The notes: generated by a model from the sequence alone, not told the origin. A stretch of DNA of 64,000 nt from Xanthomonas sp. NCPPB 1128 (GCF_001043115.1 NZ_LFME01000014.1:43248-107247); one strand, 5' to 3'. Counted from the first letter of the stretch, positions 1 through 9,516 are shown. Program-made: numbers and translations.

Positions 1-923
1 CTGATGCCGATGCTGACCGGGCAGATGTGCGGCGCCGGGTGCGGCACGCCCAGCAGGTTCTGCACGGTGGCGAGCACGAACTCGCCGATCCGGCGCAGGT
101 CCTCGACGTTGCCGGCGGCCACCAGCAGGCAGAACTCGTCACCGCCCAGGCGACAGGCGATGTCGTCGGGCCCGGCCACCGAGCGCAGGATGTTGGCGAC
201 GTTCTGCAGCACGCGGTCGCCGACCAGATGGCCGTGGGCGTCGTTGATGTGCTTGAAGCGATCGCAGTCGATCAGCAGCAGGCCTGGGCCGGGTGAGCGG
301 CCGTCGCGGCGGCACTCCTGCAGGCGCAGGATCAGTCCGCGGCGGTTGTGCAGGCCGGTGAGTTCGTCGGTGCGCACCAGCTCTTCGGTCTGGGTGAGCT
401 GGTGGGTGGTGGCGTAGAGGTTGTCCAGCGCCGCTTCCAGGTCGCGGTTGCGCCGGCGCAGCTGGCGGATCAGGGTCTGCTCGTTCATCACCACGCGCAT
501 GATGGTGCGGCGCAGGAAGTAGGCGACCACGCCCGGGTCGCGCTCGACCAGGCGCTGGAAGTCGTCGTGGTCCAGTTCCACCAGCGCGCCGTCGCTGGCG
601 GCGAGCGCGTCGGCGCTGCGCATGTGGTTGCCGATCAGCAGGCCCAGCTCGCCGAAGAACTCGCCGTGGCCCAGGTGCTTCACCACCAGGTCCTCGCCGA
701 AATCCAGATCGATCACGCCGCTGGTGATCACGAACATGGCGCTGCCGCCATCGCCGCGGCGGAACAGCACGTCGCCGGCGCGCACCGTACGGGCGCGGCC
801 GAATTCGGAGAACAGGCGCAGTTCCGCAGCGGTCAGCACCGCCAGCTCGTTCGGCTTCGGAGCGACCGCAGCAGCGTTGGAAATTGTGCCGCGTGCGGTG
901 GATGCGGCGCTGTCGCAGCTCAT
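1..923 (-). CDS. Cyclic-nucleotide-binding domain diguanylate cyclase (partial, C-terminus off window)
   Basis: The visible 307 codons start at the ATG at 921-923 and run off the left edge, so the C-terminus is missing. Residues about 25-140 look like a cNMP-binding/cyclic-nucleotide-like sensor (the stretch around GDVLFRRGDGGSAMFV and GEFFGELGLL is typical of the fold). A short coiled linker (RQLRRRNRDLEAALDNL) follows, then a GGDEF domain from about residue 170 with an intact GGDEF active site at residues 260-264. The family makes cyclic di-GMP from two GTP, and a ligand on the N-terminal domain would modulate it. Whether an EAL or other domain follows cannot be seen. The gene stands alone, with the aceA terminator upstream of it. 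Confidence 0.9.
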   Translation of the reverse strand, partial: MSCDSAASTARGTISNAAAVAPKPNELAVLTAAELRLFSEFGRARTVRAGDVLFRRGDGGSAMFVITSGVIDLDFGEDLVVKHLGHGEFFGELGLLIGNHMRSADALAASDGALVELDHDDFQRLVERDPGVVAYFLRRTIMRVVMNEQTLIRQLRRRNRDLEAALDNLYATTHQLTQTEELVRTDELTGLHNRRGLILRLQECRRDGRSPGPGLLLIDCDRFKHINDAHGHLVGDRVLQNVANILRSVAGPDDIACRLGGDEFCLLVAAGNVEDLRRIGEFVLATVQNLLGVPHPAPHICPVSIGI

Positions 924-1085
924 CCGGCCCCCTCATGTGACGTCGCTGGCCCCTGGCTGGGGAGCATAGCACCTACACGTGGCGCTCACGATACGTTTCA
1001 CAGCCGATCTCGCCCCTTCAAGAGACACGACGGCCAGCTGTCGCACGCGGTAGACACCGTCCCCGCCTTCGCCAAAAGCGCGCGT

Positions 1086-1113
1086 AAAAAAAAGCCCGGG
1101 CTAACCCGGGCTT
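1086..1113 (-). terminator. Rho-independent terminator of aceA
   Basis: A 9-bp perfect stem (AAGCCCGGG / CCCGGGCTT, 1092-1100 and 1105-1113) with a CTAA loop is followed on the minus strand by a run of eight T (plus-strand A run 1086-1093). It lies 48 bp past the aceA stop codon, the expected position for its transcript end. Confidence 0.9.
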
Positions 1114-1160
1114 CCCACCTCCTGCCAGGGAGGGGCGAGTCGTGAGCGTCTGGTTGCAGG

Positions 1161-2456
<1,296 letters not shown>

Positions 2457-2595
2457 CTGGCGTTCTCCTCGAAATGGATGCAGCGATGAAACGGTGGGGG
2501 TATTCCGGATAGAGAGAGCTTGAAAGGCTCGTCAGGGGTCGGACGCAGGGACCTCGCTTTCACGATTCCCCATTCCCGAATCCCCACTCCCGGCT
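2457..2595. other. aceB-aceA intergenic region with a degenerate GATTCCCC repeat
   Basis: This 139-bp gap contains at 2562-2594 a loose tandem of GATTCCCC/CATTCCCG/AATCCCCA-like 8-mers. It resembles the more regular units at 63771-63805 and 63906-63940. No clear terminator or promoter is visible, so read-through from aceB into aceA is possible. Confidence 0.5.
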
Positions 2596-4239
2596 TCAAT
2601 CAATCAACTGATAGGCCGGCAAGGTCAGGAAATCGGCCAGTTCTTCGTCGCGGGTCAGCTTGTCGAGCAAGGCGATGGCCTCGTCCACCCGCGCCCCGCC
2701 CGGCAGCAGCGCGCGCTCGCCCAGCCGCGCCGGCAACTGCCGCAGGCAGGCGTCGAACAGGGCGAAGTCGATGGCGGTGCCGTCGTCCAGGTGCAGGCCG
2801 CCCACGTGCAGCCACTGCCACAACTGGCTGCGGCTGATCTCGGCGGTGGCGGCGTCCTCCATCAGGTGGTGGATCGGCACGCAGCCATTACCGTCCAGCC
2901 ACGCCGCCAGGTAGCGCACGCACACTTCGATATTGCCCTCGAAGCCGGCGCGGGTGATGGTGCCGGTGGACGGGGCGATCAGCGTGTCGCGGTCGGCCTG
3001 CACGTCCTCGCGGCGCACCGCATGCTGGTTCGGCGAGCGCATGTGCTCGTCGAACACCGCACGGGCGATCGGGATCAGCGCCGGGTGCGCCACCCAGGTG
3101 CCGTCGTGGCCGGCGGTGACTTCGCGCAGCTTGTCCGCGCGCACCCGCGCCATCGCCTGCTCGTTGGCCGCCTCGTCGTGGCCGATCGGGATCTGCGCGG
3201 CCATGCCGCCCATCGCATGCGCGCCGCGGCGGTGGCAGGTGCGGATCAGCAGTTCCGAGTACGCCTTCAGGAACGGCTGGGTCATGGTCACCTGGCCGCG
3301 CTCGGGCAGCACCCGGTCCGGATGCCGGCGGAAGGTCTTCAGGTAGGAAAAGATGTAGTCCCAGCGACCGCAGTTCAGGCCGACGATGCGGCCGCGCAGC
3401 GCGTGCAGGATCTCGTCCATCTCGAACACCGCCGGCAGCGTCTCGATCAGCACGGTGACCTTGATCTGGCCCTGCGGCAGGCCCAGCATGTCCTCGATGT
3501 GGGCCAGCGCGGTCTCCCACAGCGCCGCTTCCTCCATCGACTGCAGCTTGGGCAGGTACAGATAGGGGCCGCGGTCCTTGGCCTGCAGCGCGCGGCCGTT
3601 GTGGAAGGCGAACAGCGCCGCGTCGAACAGGCCGCCGGCCAGCGGCTGGCCGTCGACCAGCACGTGCTTCTCGTCCAGATGCCAGCCGCGCGGACGCACG
3701 ATCAGCACCGCCTGTTCCTCGTAGGGACGCAGCGCGTAGCGCTTGCCCGGGCTGCCGTCGCGCGCGGCCGGCGCGGTGAAGGTCAGCGTCCCGGCCACCG
3801 CCTCGGCCAGCGCACGCTGGCCGGCGACCAGGTTGCGCCAGGTCGGCGCGGTCGAGTCCTCGAAGTCGGCCATGTACACCTTGGCGCCGGAGTTCAGCGC
3901 GTTGATGACCATCTTCGGATCGGTCGGGCCGGTGATCTCGACGCGGCGGTCCTGCAGGGCCTCGGGCAGCGGCGCCACCTGCCAGTCGCCCTCGCGGATC
4001 GCGCCGGTGTCGGTGCGGAAGTCCGGCAGGCCGCCGGCGTCGAAGAACGCCTGGCGCTCGCGCCGCGCCGCCAGCCGCGCCTGGCGCTCCGGCTCGATCG
4101 CCCGGTGCAGCGACACCAGCAGAGCCAGCAGCGGCGGCGGCAGCAGGGCGTCCTGGCCGGCCAGCGAGGCGGTCAGGGCGATGCCCGGCGTGGAGCGCGT
4201 GGACGGGTCGGGAGCAGCAGCGAAAGCGGGGGCGGACAT
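2596..4239 (-). CDS. aceB: Malate synthase A
   Basis: A 547-residue malate synthase of the A type. It condenses glyoxylate with acetyl-CoA to give malate, the second step of the glyoxylate shunt. Recognisable blocks include VEITGPTDPKMVINALNSGAK, the ADFEDSTAPTW segment, LIETLPAVFEMDEIL and GRWDYIFSYLKT, which carry the catalytic Arg, the metal-binding acids and the substrate-binding loop. I chose the ATG at 4237-4239 because a GAGGAA ribosome site precedes it; an in-frame ATG 48 nt further upstream has no such site. It is transcribed divergently from the LysR gene at 4348, with which it shares a 108-bp control region. Confidence 0.96.
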   Translation of the reverse strand: MSAPAFAAAPDPSTRSTPGIALTASLAGQDALLPPPLLALLVSLHRAIEPERQARLAARRERQAFFDAGGLPDFRTDTGAIREGDWQVAPLPEALQDRRVEITGPTDPKMVINALNSGAKVYMADFEDSTAPTWRNLVAGQRALAEAVAGTLTFTAPAARDGSPGKRYALRPYEEQAVLIVRPRGWHLDEKHVLVDGQPLAGGLFDAALFAFHNGRALQAKDRGPYLYLPKLQSMEEAALWETALAHIEDMLGLPQGQIKVTVLIETLPAVFEMDEILHALRGRIVGLNCGRWDYIFSYLKTFRRHPDRVLPERGQVTMTQPFLKAYSELLIRTCHRRGAHAMGGMAAQIPIGHDEAANEQAMARVRADKLREVTAGHDGTWVAHPALIPIARAVFDEHMRSPNQHAVRREDVQADRDTLIAPSTGTITRAGFEGNIEVCVRYLAAWLDGNGCVPIHHLMEDAATAEISRSQLWQWLHVGGLHLDDGTAIDFALFDACLRQLPARLGERALLPGGARVDEAIALLDKLTRDEELADFLTLPAYQLID

Positions 4240-4291
4240 GTGGGGATTCCTCGATGTTTCCGGGGCTCCACCGTGCTGCCAGCACATGTAT

Positions 4292-4312
4292 TTGACAAAG
4301 CAGTTTTGTCAA
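4292..4312. promoter_or_regulatory. Palindrome overlapping likely divergent -35 elements of aceB and lysR
   Basis: TTGACAAA (4292-4299) and TTTGTCAA (4305-4312) form a perfect 8-bp inverted repeat with a 5-nt spacer. Each arm holds a TTGACA -35 hexamer, one per strand. On the plus strand TTTATA follows at 18 nt, and on the minus strand TACATG at 16 nt. This suggests back-to-back promoters whose recognition sequences form one palindrome. The promoter assignment is inference from sequence. Confidence 0.55.
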
Positions 4313-4318
4313 TGCTTT

Positions 4319-4337
4319 ATATAAGTAAGACTTATAT
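4319..4337. promoter_or_regulatory. 19-bp perfect palindrome, candidate LysR operator
   Basis: ATATAAGT (4319-4326), AAG, ACTTATAT (4330-4337): a perfect 8-bp inverted repeat with a 3-nt centre, ending 10 bp before the lysR ATG and about 80 bp upstream of the aceB ATG. LysR-type proteins usually bind T-N11-A dyads near the divergent target, and this site contains several T-N11-A spacings. Binding is inferred, not shown. Confidence 0.6.
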
Positions 4338-4347
4338 CCATCACGTC

Positions 4348-5316
4348 ATGGCCACGGGCAGCGCCGCAACCCCGCGATTTCCTTACAAATCCGACCGGCT
4401 CAAGCCGCTGCGCGCGTTCTGCCAGACGGTGCGGCTAGGCGCGGTATCGCGGGCCGCGGAGGCCTTGTTCGTCAGCCAGCCGGCGGTGACCCTGCAGCTG
4501 CAGGCGCTGGAACGCGAACTGGGGGTGGTGCTGTTCGAGCGCAGCGGGCGCCGCCTGGTACCCAGCCGCGAGGGCCAGTTGCTGTACGAGATGGCGCAGC
4601 CGCTGGTGGAGAGCCTGGACCGGCTGGAGGCGGACTTCCGCGAGAAGGCGCGCGGGCTGGACGCCGGCGAACTCAACGTCGCCGCCAACAGTTCCACCAT
4701 CCTCTATCTGCTGCCGAAGATCGTGGAGGCGTTCCGCGCCCGTCACCCGCAGGTGCGGCTGACCCTGCACAACGCGATCAGCGCCGACGGCACCGACCTG
4801 TTGCGCGAGGATGCGGTGGACCTGGCGGTCGGCTCGATGCTCGACGTGCCGGCGGACCTCAGCTACGCCCCGGTCTACCGGTTCGAACAGTTGCTGATCG
4901 CCCCGCGCGACCACGCGCTGGCCCGCAAGCCCAGGCTGACCCTGGAGGACCTGTCGCCCTACCCGCTGATCCTGCCACCCCGGCGCCAGGTCACCTATCG
5001 CCTGGTCGACCTGGTGTTCCAGCAGGCGCGCGTGCCCTACACCGTGGCGCTGGAGGTCGGCGGCTGGGAGGTGATCAAACAGTACGTGGCGATGGGCATG
5101 GGCGTATCCATCGTCAGTTCGATCTGCCTCACCGACGCCGACCGCGCGCGCCTGGCCACCCGCGCCCTGGGCGATTACTTCCCGGCGCGCAGCTATGGCG
5201 TGGTGGTGCGCAAGGGCAAGTACCTGTCGCCGCAGGCGCGTGCCTTTATCGAACTGATCCAGCCGGACCTGTTCACCCCGCGCGGCTACGACGAGAGCGG
5301 GCCGTCGGAGCGGTAG
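4348..5316 (+). CDS. LysR-family transcriptional regulator, probably of the glyoxylate shunt
   Basis: 322 residues. The N-terminal winged HTH lies at about residues 18-76 (FCQTVRLGAVSRAAEALF, VSQPAVTLQLQALERELG, LFERSGRRLVPSREG). The effector-binding domain follows at about 105-310 and is most like the CysB/Cbl branch. The ATG at 4348 gives the full HTH; the open frame extends far upstream but only as an antisense shadow of aceB. It diverges from aceB across two palindromes, the classic layout for a LysR regulator and its target. Control of aceB/aceA is therefore a reasonable inference; the effector is unknown. Confidence 0.92.
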   Translation: MATGSAATPRFPYKSDRLKPLRAFCQTVRLGAVSRAAEALFVSQPAVTLQLQALERELGVVLFERSGRRLVPSREGQLLYEMAQPLVESLDRLEADFREKARGLDAGELNVAANSSTILYLLPKIVEAFRARHPQVRLTLHNAISADGTDLLREDAVDLAVGSMLDVPADLSYAPVYRFEQLLIAPRDHALARKPRLTLEDLSPYPLILPPRRQVTYRLVDLVFQQARVPYTVALEVGGWEVIKQYVAMGMGVSIVSSICLTDADRARLATRALGDYFPARSYGVVVRKGKYLSPQARAFIELIQPDLFTPRGYDESGPSER

Positions 5317-5393
5317 CCGCGCCACGGCCACGCGTCAGCGGCGCCCTTGGGCTCTGCTACCGTGGCGGCACGCCCGCTGCACACAGACCACCC

Positions 5394-6116
5394 GTGTCCC
5401 TGCCCTCCCGCTACGCCGAAGTCGACGCACCACCGGCGCTGCGCGACCGCCTGCGCTGCAGTTGGCGCTTCCGCCAGGGCGAGGCCGAGACCGCCGCGAC
5501 GCAGGTGCTGCCCGACGGCCATGTCGACCTGATCTGGGACGGCCGCGCGCTGTTCGTCGCCGGGCCGGATCGTCACGCCACCAACGCCGTGTTGGCGCCA
5601 GGCAGCGTGCTCACCGGCGTGCGCCTGGCCGCCGGGGCCGGCGCCAGTCTGCTCGGCGTGCCGCTGCACACCGTCGCCGACCAGCGCGTGCCGCTGGAGG
5701 CGCTGTGGGATGGGCAAGGCCGCCACTGGCAGGCACGCCTGGAAGACGCCGCCGACCCGCTGGCGGCGCTACACGCACTGTGCGCCAGCCGCCCGCTGCA
5801 GGCCGACCCCGCGATGGCCTGGCTGTTCGCGCAACTCGCCGGCACCGCGCCGCCGCGACTGGCCGCGCTGACCCGCGCGCTCGGCGTCAGTGAGCGCACG
5901 CTGCGGCGGCGCAGCCACGACGCCTTCGGCTACGGCCCCAAGACGCTGGAGCGCATCCTGCGCCTGCTGCGCTTCCTGGGCCTGGTGCGCCAGCATCCCA
6001 GCCTGACCGCGGCCGCGCTGGAAGCCGGCTACGGCGACGCGCCGCATTTGGTGCGCGACAGCCAACAACTGACCGGGCTCAGCCCACGCGAGTTGGTGCA
6101 ACGGCACGCGCGCTGA
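5394..6116 (+). CDS. AraC-family transcriptional regulator
   Basis: 240 residues starting at a GTG (5394-5396). The N-terminal about 120 residues match the sensor domain found in many short AraC proteins (LPDGHVDLIWDG, FVAGPDRHA, GVRLAAGAGASLLGVPL). The C-terminal half carries an AraC-type double HTH: ALGVSERTLRRRSHDAFGYGPKTLERILRL and then AALEAGYGDAPHLVRDSQQLTGLSPREL. The first HTH is somewhat divergent. Its targets are unknown; it stands alone with the repeat-bearing 6.12-6.5 kb gap downstream. Confidence 0.88.
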   Translation: MSLPSRYAEVDAPPALRDRLRCSWRFRQGEAETAATQVLPDGHVDLIWDGRALFVAGPDRHATNAVLAPGSVLTGVRLAAGAGASLLGVPLHTVADQRVPLEALWDGQGRHWQARLEDAADPLAALHALCASRPLQADPAMAWLFAQLAGTAPPRLAALTRALGVSERTLRRRSHDAFGYGPKTLERILRLLRFLGLVRQHPSLTAAALEAGYGDAPHLVRDSQQLTGLSPRELVQRHAR

Positions 6117-6525
6117 CAGGGCCTGCAACGGCAATGCGCCGCTGATCGCGACAAACGCGCGCTGTCGCCCCCTGTAGGAATCACCTGTCATGCAGCCGCG
6201 ACAAGCGAAGCCGAACGCCGACTGACACCCTCCGTCGTCGGGACTGAAGTCCCTCCCACAGTGCGGTCCTCCGACACGGCTGGTGCCGCACCCGTGGGAG
6301 CGGCTTCAGCCGCGACAGGCATTCCCGATAACACCCATCGCGGCTGATCACGAAAAAGGGGCCAGGAACCGCGCCTACGCGCGCACCTGCATTCGCTTGG
6401 ATCACGGCGAAAACCGCCTGCCTGCCTGCATGCATGCCGGCGCCTGCGCCGCGCTGCATCGAGCGCAGGCTGTCGTCTTGCGCAGTTTGCTACCGTGCCG
6501 CCAAGTGCGAAGACCTGGGTGACAC
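6117..6525. other. Intergenic region without a gene
   Basis: This gap of about 410 bp between the AraC and TfoX-N genes holds the composite hairpin repeat at about 6194-6320 and no credible coding sequence. The downstream part (6340-6525) shows no motif I can name beyond the start region of the TfoX-N gene. Confidence 0.7.
6194..6320. repeat. Composite hairpin repeat (degenerate A unit, B unit, A unit)
   Basis: A degenerate copy of the A hairpin (CAGCCGCGAC, 6193-6202) is followed by a B unit (core GGGACTGAAGTCCC, 6237-6259) and an intact A unit (core GCGGCTTCAGCCGC, 6294-6316). The same A-B-A order recurs at 26733-26870, so the composite itself is a repeated module. Confidence 0.8.
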
Positions 6526-6855
6526 ATGGCCAGAGATGCAGGCTTGGAACACATGCTGCGCGACACGCTCGGTGCGCAGCGCGATCTGACCGAGAAGCCG
6601 ATGTTCGGTGGCTGGGCCTGGCTGCTGCACGGCCATCTGCTGTGCGGCGCGCGCGACGATGGCGTGCTGGTGCGACTCGGCAAGGGTCGCGACGCGTGGG
6701 CATTGGCGCTGCCCGGAATCGTGCCGATGCTGTCGCGCGGCCGGGCGATGGCCGGCTGGGTCCGGGTCGCGCCGGAGACCTTTGCCGACGACGCGCTCGC
6801 CGCGCGCCTGCTGCGCGAGGCGATCGCTTTCGTGCGCACGTTGCCGCCGAAGTGA
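6526..6855 (+). CDS. TfoX N-terminal domain protein
   Basis: 109 residues matching the stand-alone TfoX_N fold (EKPMFGGWAWLLHGHLLCGARDDGVLVRLG; MSRGRAMAGWVRV). In full-length TfoX/Sxy this domain is joined to a C-terminal domain and controls competence. Short proteins like this one contain only the N-terminal part, and their role is mostly unknown. It has no obvious operon partner. Confidence 0.85.
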   Translation: MARDAGLEHMLRDTLGAQRDLTEKPMFGGWAWLLHGHLLCGARDDGVLVRLGKGRDAWALALPGIVPMLSRGRAMAGWVRVAPETFADDALAARLLREAIAFVRTLPPK

Positions 6856-6982
6856 GCGCACCGCGCCGCGCGTTCGTCGCCGCTCGCGTACCGCGCCAGC
6901 CCGTAACCGCGGACGCCGCGTGTGGCACGACCGTCTCAGCCGCGCCAAGGCGGCGCGCAGCACGCAGCCGAGAACAGAGCGC

Positions 6983-7387
6983 TCAGCGCGCGGAGACGAT
7001 GGTGCCCTGCGCGACTGCACACAGACGTTCACCGCCTTCCTCGACCGAGACGATGTCGCAGCGGCATACCGCCTGGCGTTTGCCCTTGCCGATCGACTGC
7101 GCACGCGCGATCAGCCGTGTGCCGCGCGCCGGCCGCAAATAGTTGATCTTGAACTCGGCGGTGAGCGCATCGCCGCCCAGTGCCAAGCCGCCAGCGAAGG
7201 TCAGGGCGTTGTCGGCGAGATAACTCAGCACGCCACCATGCGCGAATCAGTGCTGCTGACGCAGGTCGTCGCGCATGTCGACCACGATCTCCGCCTGCGC
7301 GTCGCCGAGCACGCTCAGCCTCGCGCCGATCAGTCGGCTGAAGGGCTGCGCTTCGAAGATCTGCCGCGCCAACGCTTGCATGTCCAT
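6983..7387 (-). pseudogene. PaaI-type hotdog thioesterase broken by an in-frame TGA
   Basis: Reading through gives a 134-residue hotdog thioesterase of the PaaI/YigI kind (acyl-CoA hydrolysis). The ATG at 7385-7387 has an AGGAG ribosome site. Codon 47 (7247-7249) is TGA. The frame before it ends MRDDLRQQH and the frame after it continues FAHGGVLSYLADNALTFAGG. In this family the conserved HGxxHGG signature spans exactly this point, so the TGA replaces the motif's first glycine; one G-to-T change from GGA would do it. No frameshift is present and the rest is intact, implying a recent lesion or a base-calling error. Confidence 0.85.
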
Positions 7388-7561
7388 GCTGCGACTCCTG
7401 GAGGATTCGCCAAGAACGTACAGCGGGCACCGCGGCGTGTCATGCGCCCGGGACACCTCCCGCTACGCGTGTGGAACGCAGTCGCCGCCGCGGTGGCCGT
7501 TTTCGCCAAGCCGAGCGCTTCGCGGCGCGGGATACTGGCGCCCCATCCACAGGAGCCGCCC

Positions 7562-7912
7562 ATGTCCCGCGCCGAACAGCATCACCGCATCGACTACCTG
7601 GAATTCGCCGTCGCCTCGATCGATGCGGCCAAGGCCTTCTACGGCCAGGCCTTCGACTGGACCTTCCAGGACTACGGTCCGGACTACTGCGAGTTCCGCG
7701 ACGGCCGCCTGAGCGGCGGTTTCTTCCACGGCACCGCGCAGCCTGGCGGTGCCCTGGTGGTGCTGTACTCCACCGATCTCACCGCCACCCAGGCCCGCAT
7801 CGAAGCGGCTGGCGGCCGCATCGTGCGCCCCGTGTTCGCGTTCCCGGGCGGACGCCGCTTCCACTTCGCCGACCGCGATGGCTACGAGCTGGCGGTGTGG
7901 TGCGAGGGCTGA
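7562..7912 (+). CDS. VOC-family (glyoxalase/bleomycin-resistance-like) protein
   Basis: 116 residues with one vicinal-oxygen-chelate module: IDYLEFAVASIDAAKAFYGQAFDW at the start and RFHFADRDGYELAVWCE at the end, the usual metal-ligand positions. AGGAG lies 6 nt before the ATG at 7562. Members include glyoxalases, dioxygenases and resistance proteins, and the substrate cannot be told from sequence. It is transcribed divergently from the broken thioesterase. Confidence 0.88.
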   Translation: MSRAEQHHRIDYLEFAVASIDAAKAFYGQAFDWTFQDYGPDYCEFRDGRLSGGFFHGTAQPGGALVVLYSTDLTATQARIEAAGGRIVRPVFAFPGGRRFHFADRDGYELAVWCEG

Positions 7913-8045
7913 TGCCGGTCTGGACGATGCCCTACACGCGCGCACTGGCGGGGTGCGCAAGGCCAGCCAGCAACGTACAGCGAGAGCAGGTGCTGCGTCC
8001 TTCCACCTGTCGACACGAAGCAGCGGCTTGCGTGGCGCTGTCCGC

Positions 8046-8759
8046 TCAATAGAACTGGTCTTTGTTTTGCCTGTCCAGTTCCAGATCGATCGCATTCCAG
8101 AGGCGCTGCAGCGATGCCAGGCGGGCGTTGGCGCCAGCGCGTGGGCGTCTGCCGGTCAGCCGAAGAAGCTCATAGGCCATGCTCAGGATGCTCCTATTCA
8201 ACTCATGGCGCTCGACCTGCGCGGTATTGTCCAGCGAGAGGCTGGGGTTGCCGGCGTTATCGAGCATCGTCACGATCGACGTTTCGGCGATCCCCAGGAT
8301 CTGCATGATCATGTCGCCGCCTTCGACCGCGATCCGTTCGATGGCGTGGCGAGACGCCGGCGACAAGGCGTCGGCGACCCGATCGAATTCGACCTTGGCA
8401 CCGCCCTGGCCCGTCGCATAGTCGCGATCGGAGGCGATCACTTTCCAAAGCACCTCGTCGGTCGCCACGCTCACCGCGCACAGCAGCACCGGCACGGAAA
8501 AGTCCTTCCAATAATCGACATGGCGCGTCTCGAGATAGACCGTGTTCTTCCCATCCACAAATGGGCTCATGCTGGCCTTGACCTGGACTTTGACGATCTT
8601 GCCGGTGGCGTTCAAATCGTCGTCGGTGATCTCGACTTCGGCATCCACGCCCAGATCGACGGTCTGGCGCCGGCACGGCCAGCGGAAATACCGAATGAAG
8701 GCGCGCGCGACCGCGAGTTCGCCGAGGTCTCCGATGATCTGCTGTTCCGTGTATCTCAT
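8046..8759 (-). CDS. DUF4365 domain protein, PD-(D/E)xK nuclease-like
   Basis: 237 residues from the ATG at 8757-8759, which has AAGGAG 7 nt upstream; a start 21 nt earlier lacks one. The N-terminal about 150 residues fit DUF4365: GDLGELAVARAFIRY, then TVDLGVDAEVEI and KVQVKAS. The D ... E-V-E-I / QVK arrangement is what a PD-(D/E)xK-type nuclease core looks like, so nuclease activity is possible but unproven. The C-terminal about 80 residues are helical and unassigned. It is an isolated gene with no methylase or ATPase partner in reach. Confidence 0.75.
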   Translation of the reverse strand: MRYTEQQIIGDLGELAVARAFIRYFRWPCRRQTVDLGVDAEVEITDDDLNATGKIVKVQVKASMSPFVDGKNTVYLETRHVDYWKDFSVPVLLCAVSVATDEVLWKVIASDRDYATGQGGAKVEFDRVADALSPASRHAIERIAVEGGDMIMQILGIAETSIVTMLDNAGNPSLSLDNTAQVERHELNRSILSMAYELLRLTGRRPRAGANARLASLQRLWNAIDLELDRQNKDQFY

Positions 8760-8826
8760 TGCATCGCTCCTTATGCACACTCGGAATTAGAGAACCGTGC
8801 TGCGCGGGTGCACCCACGCAGTCCCG

Positions 8827-9459
8827 CTAACCCGGATCCCGCGCGTAATGCCCGAGGAACATGTCGGTCGCCGACGCGGCGACCTCGGCCTGTTGCGCGG
8901 GGCTGAGCGGCGGCTGGCCCATGGTCAACTGCGGCCAGAAGGCGAAGCCCTTGATCAGTGCATGCAGCTGCTGCGCGGCGAACTCGGGCTGCAGCGGCTT
9001 GAGCCGGCCATCGGCCAGCGCCGCGCGCAACCAGACCAGGGTGCCCTCCTCCTTGCTGCCCAGGCGCGCGATCAACTCGCGTGCGCGCTCGGGCGCGCGC
9101 ATGCCTTCTGCGATCGCCATCCGCGACAGGCCGAGGAAGGCGGGATCGTCGAACAGTTGCAACTTCTGCTGCAGCAACTGCAGCAACTGCGCGCGCAACG
9201 GCTGCTGCGGGCTGTAAGGCACGCCGACCGTGTCCAGGCTGCGCTGCCATAGCTGCAACAGGATTTCGTCGAACAGCGCGTCCTTGCTCGGGAAATGGTT
9301 GTAGACGGTGCGCTTGGACACGCCGGCGCTGGCCGCGATGCGGTCCATGCTGGTGGCTTCGAAGCCATGGCCACGGAACTCGGCGATCGCCGCCTCCAGG
9401 ATCGCCTGGCGCTTGCGTTCGGTCAGCCGTGCCGGCGCGGACGTGGAAAGAGAAGCCAT
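8827..9459 (-). CDS. TetR/AcrR-family transcriptional repressor
   Basis: 210 residues. The N-terminal TetR HTH (KRQAILEAAIAEFRGHGFEATSMDRIAASAGVSKRTVYNHFPSKDALF) is textbook. The C-terminal ligand domain contains glutamine-rich helices (QLLQLLQQKLQL). It is divergent from the MBL hydrolase/SDR pair at 9556. A palindrome at 9502-9516 in the 96-bp gap is a likely operator, so it probably represses that pair and itself; the inducing ligand is unknown. Confidence 0.92.
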   Translation of the reverse strand: MASLSTSAPARLTERKRQAILEAAIAEFRGHGFEATSMDRIAASAGVSKRTVYNHFPSKDALFDEILLQLWQRSLDTVGVPYSPQQPLRAQLLQLLQQKLQLFDDPAFLGLSRMAIAEGMRAPERARELIARLGSKEEGTLVWLRAALADGRLKPLQPEFAAQQLHALIKGFAFWPQLTMGQPPLSPAQQAEVAASATDMFLGHYARDPG

Positions 9460-9501
9460 GGGCAGATGTTACACCGACCGGTTTACTTTCACGAAAAGGA
9501 A

Positions 9502-9516
9502 ACTACACTGTGTAGT
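9502..9516. promoter_or_regulatory. 15-bp palindrome, candidate TetR operator
   Basis: ACTACACTGTGTAGT is a perfect 7-bp inverted repeat around a single T. It lies midway between the divergent tetR (ATG 9459) and the MBL gene (ATG 9556). An imperfect GTTTACTTTC/GAAAAGGAAAC dyad lies just upstream (9481-9502). Confidence 0.6.

Noticed and set aside
2791..4300. Long plus-strand open frame opposite aceB, joined to lysR
   Set aside because: It is the antisense shadow of aceB in GC-rich DNA. The LysR protein has its own ATG and full HTH from 4348.
7247..7249. TGA read as selenocysteine
   Set aside because: The family has glycine here, not cysteine, and no SECIS-like hairpin follows, so a nonsense change is simpler.
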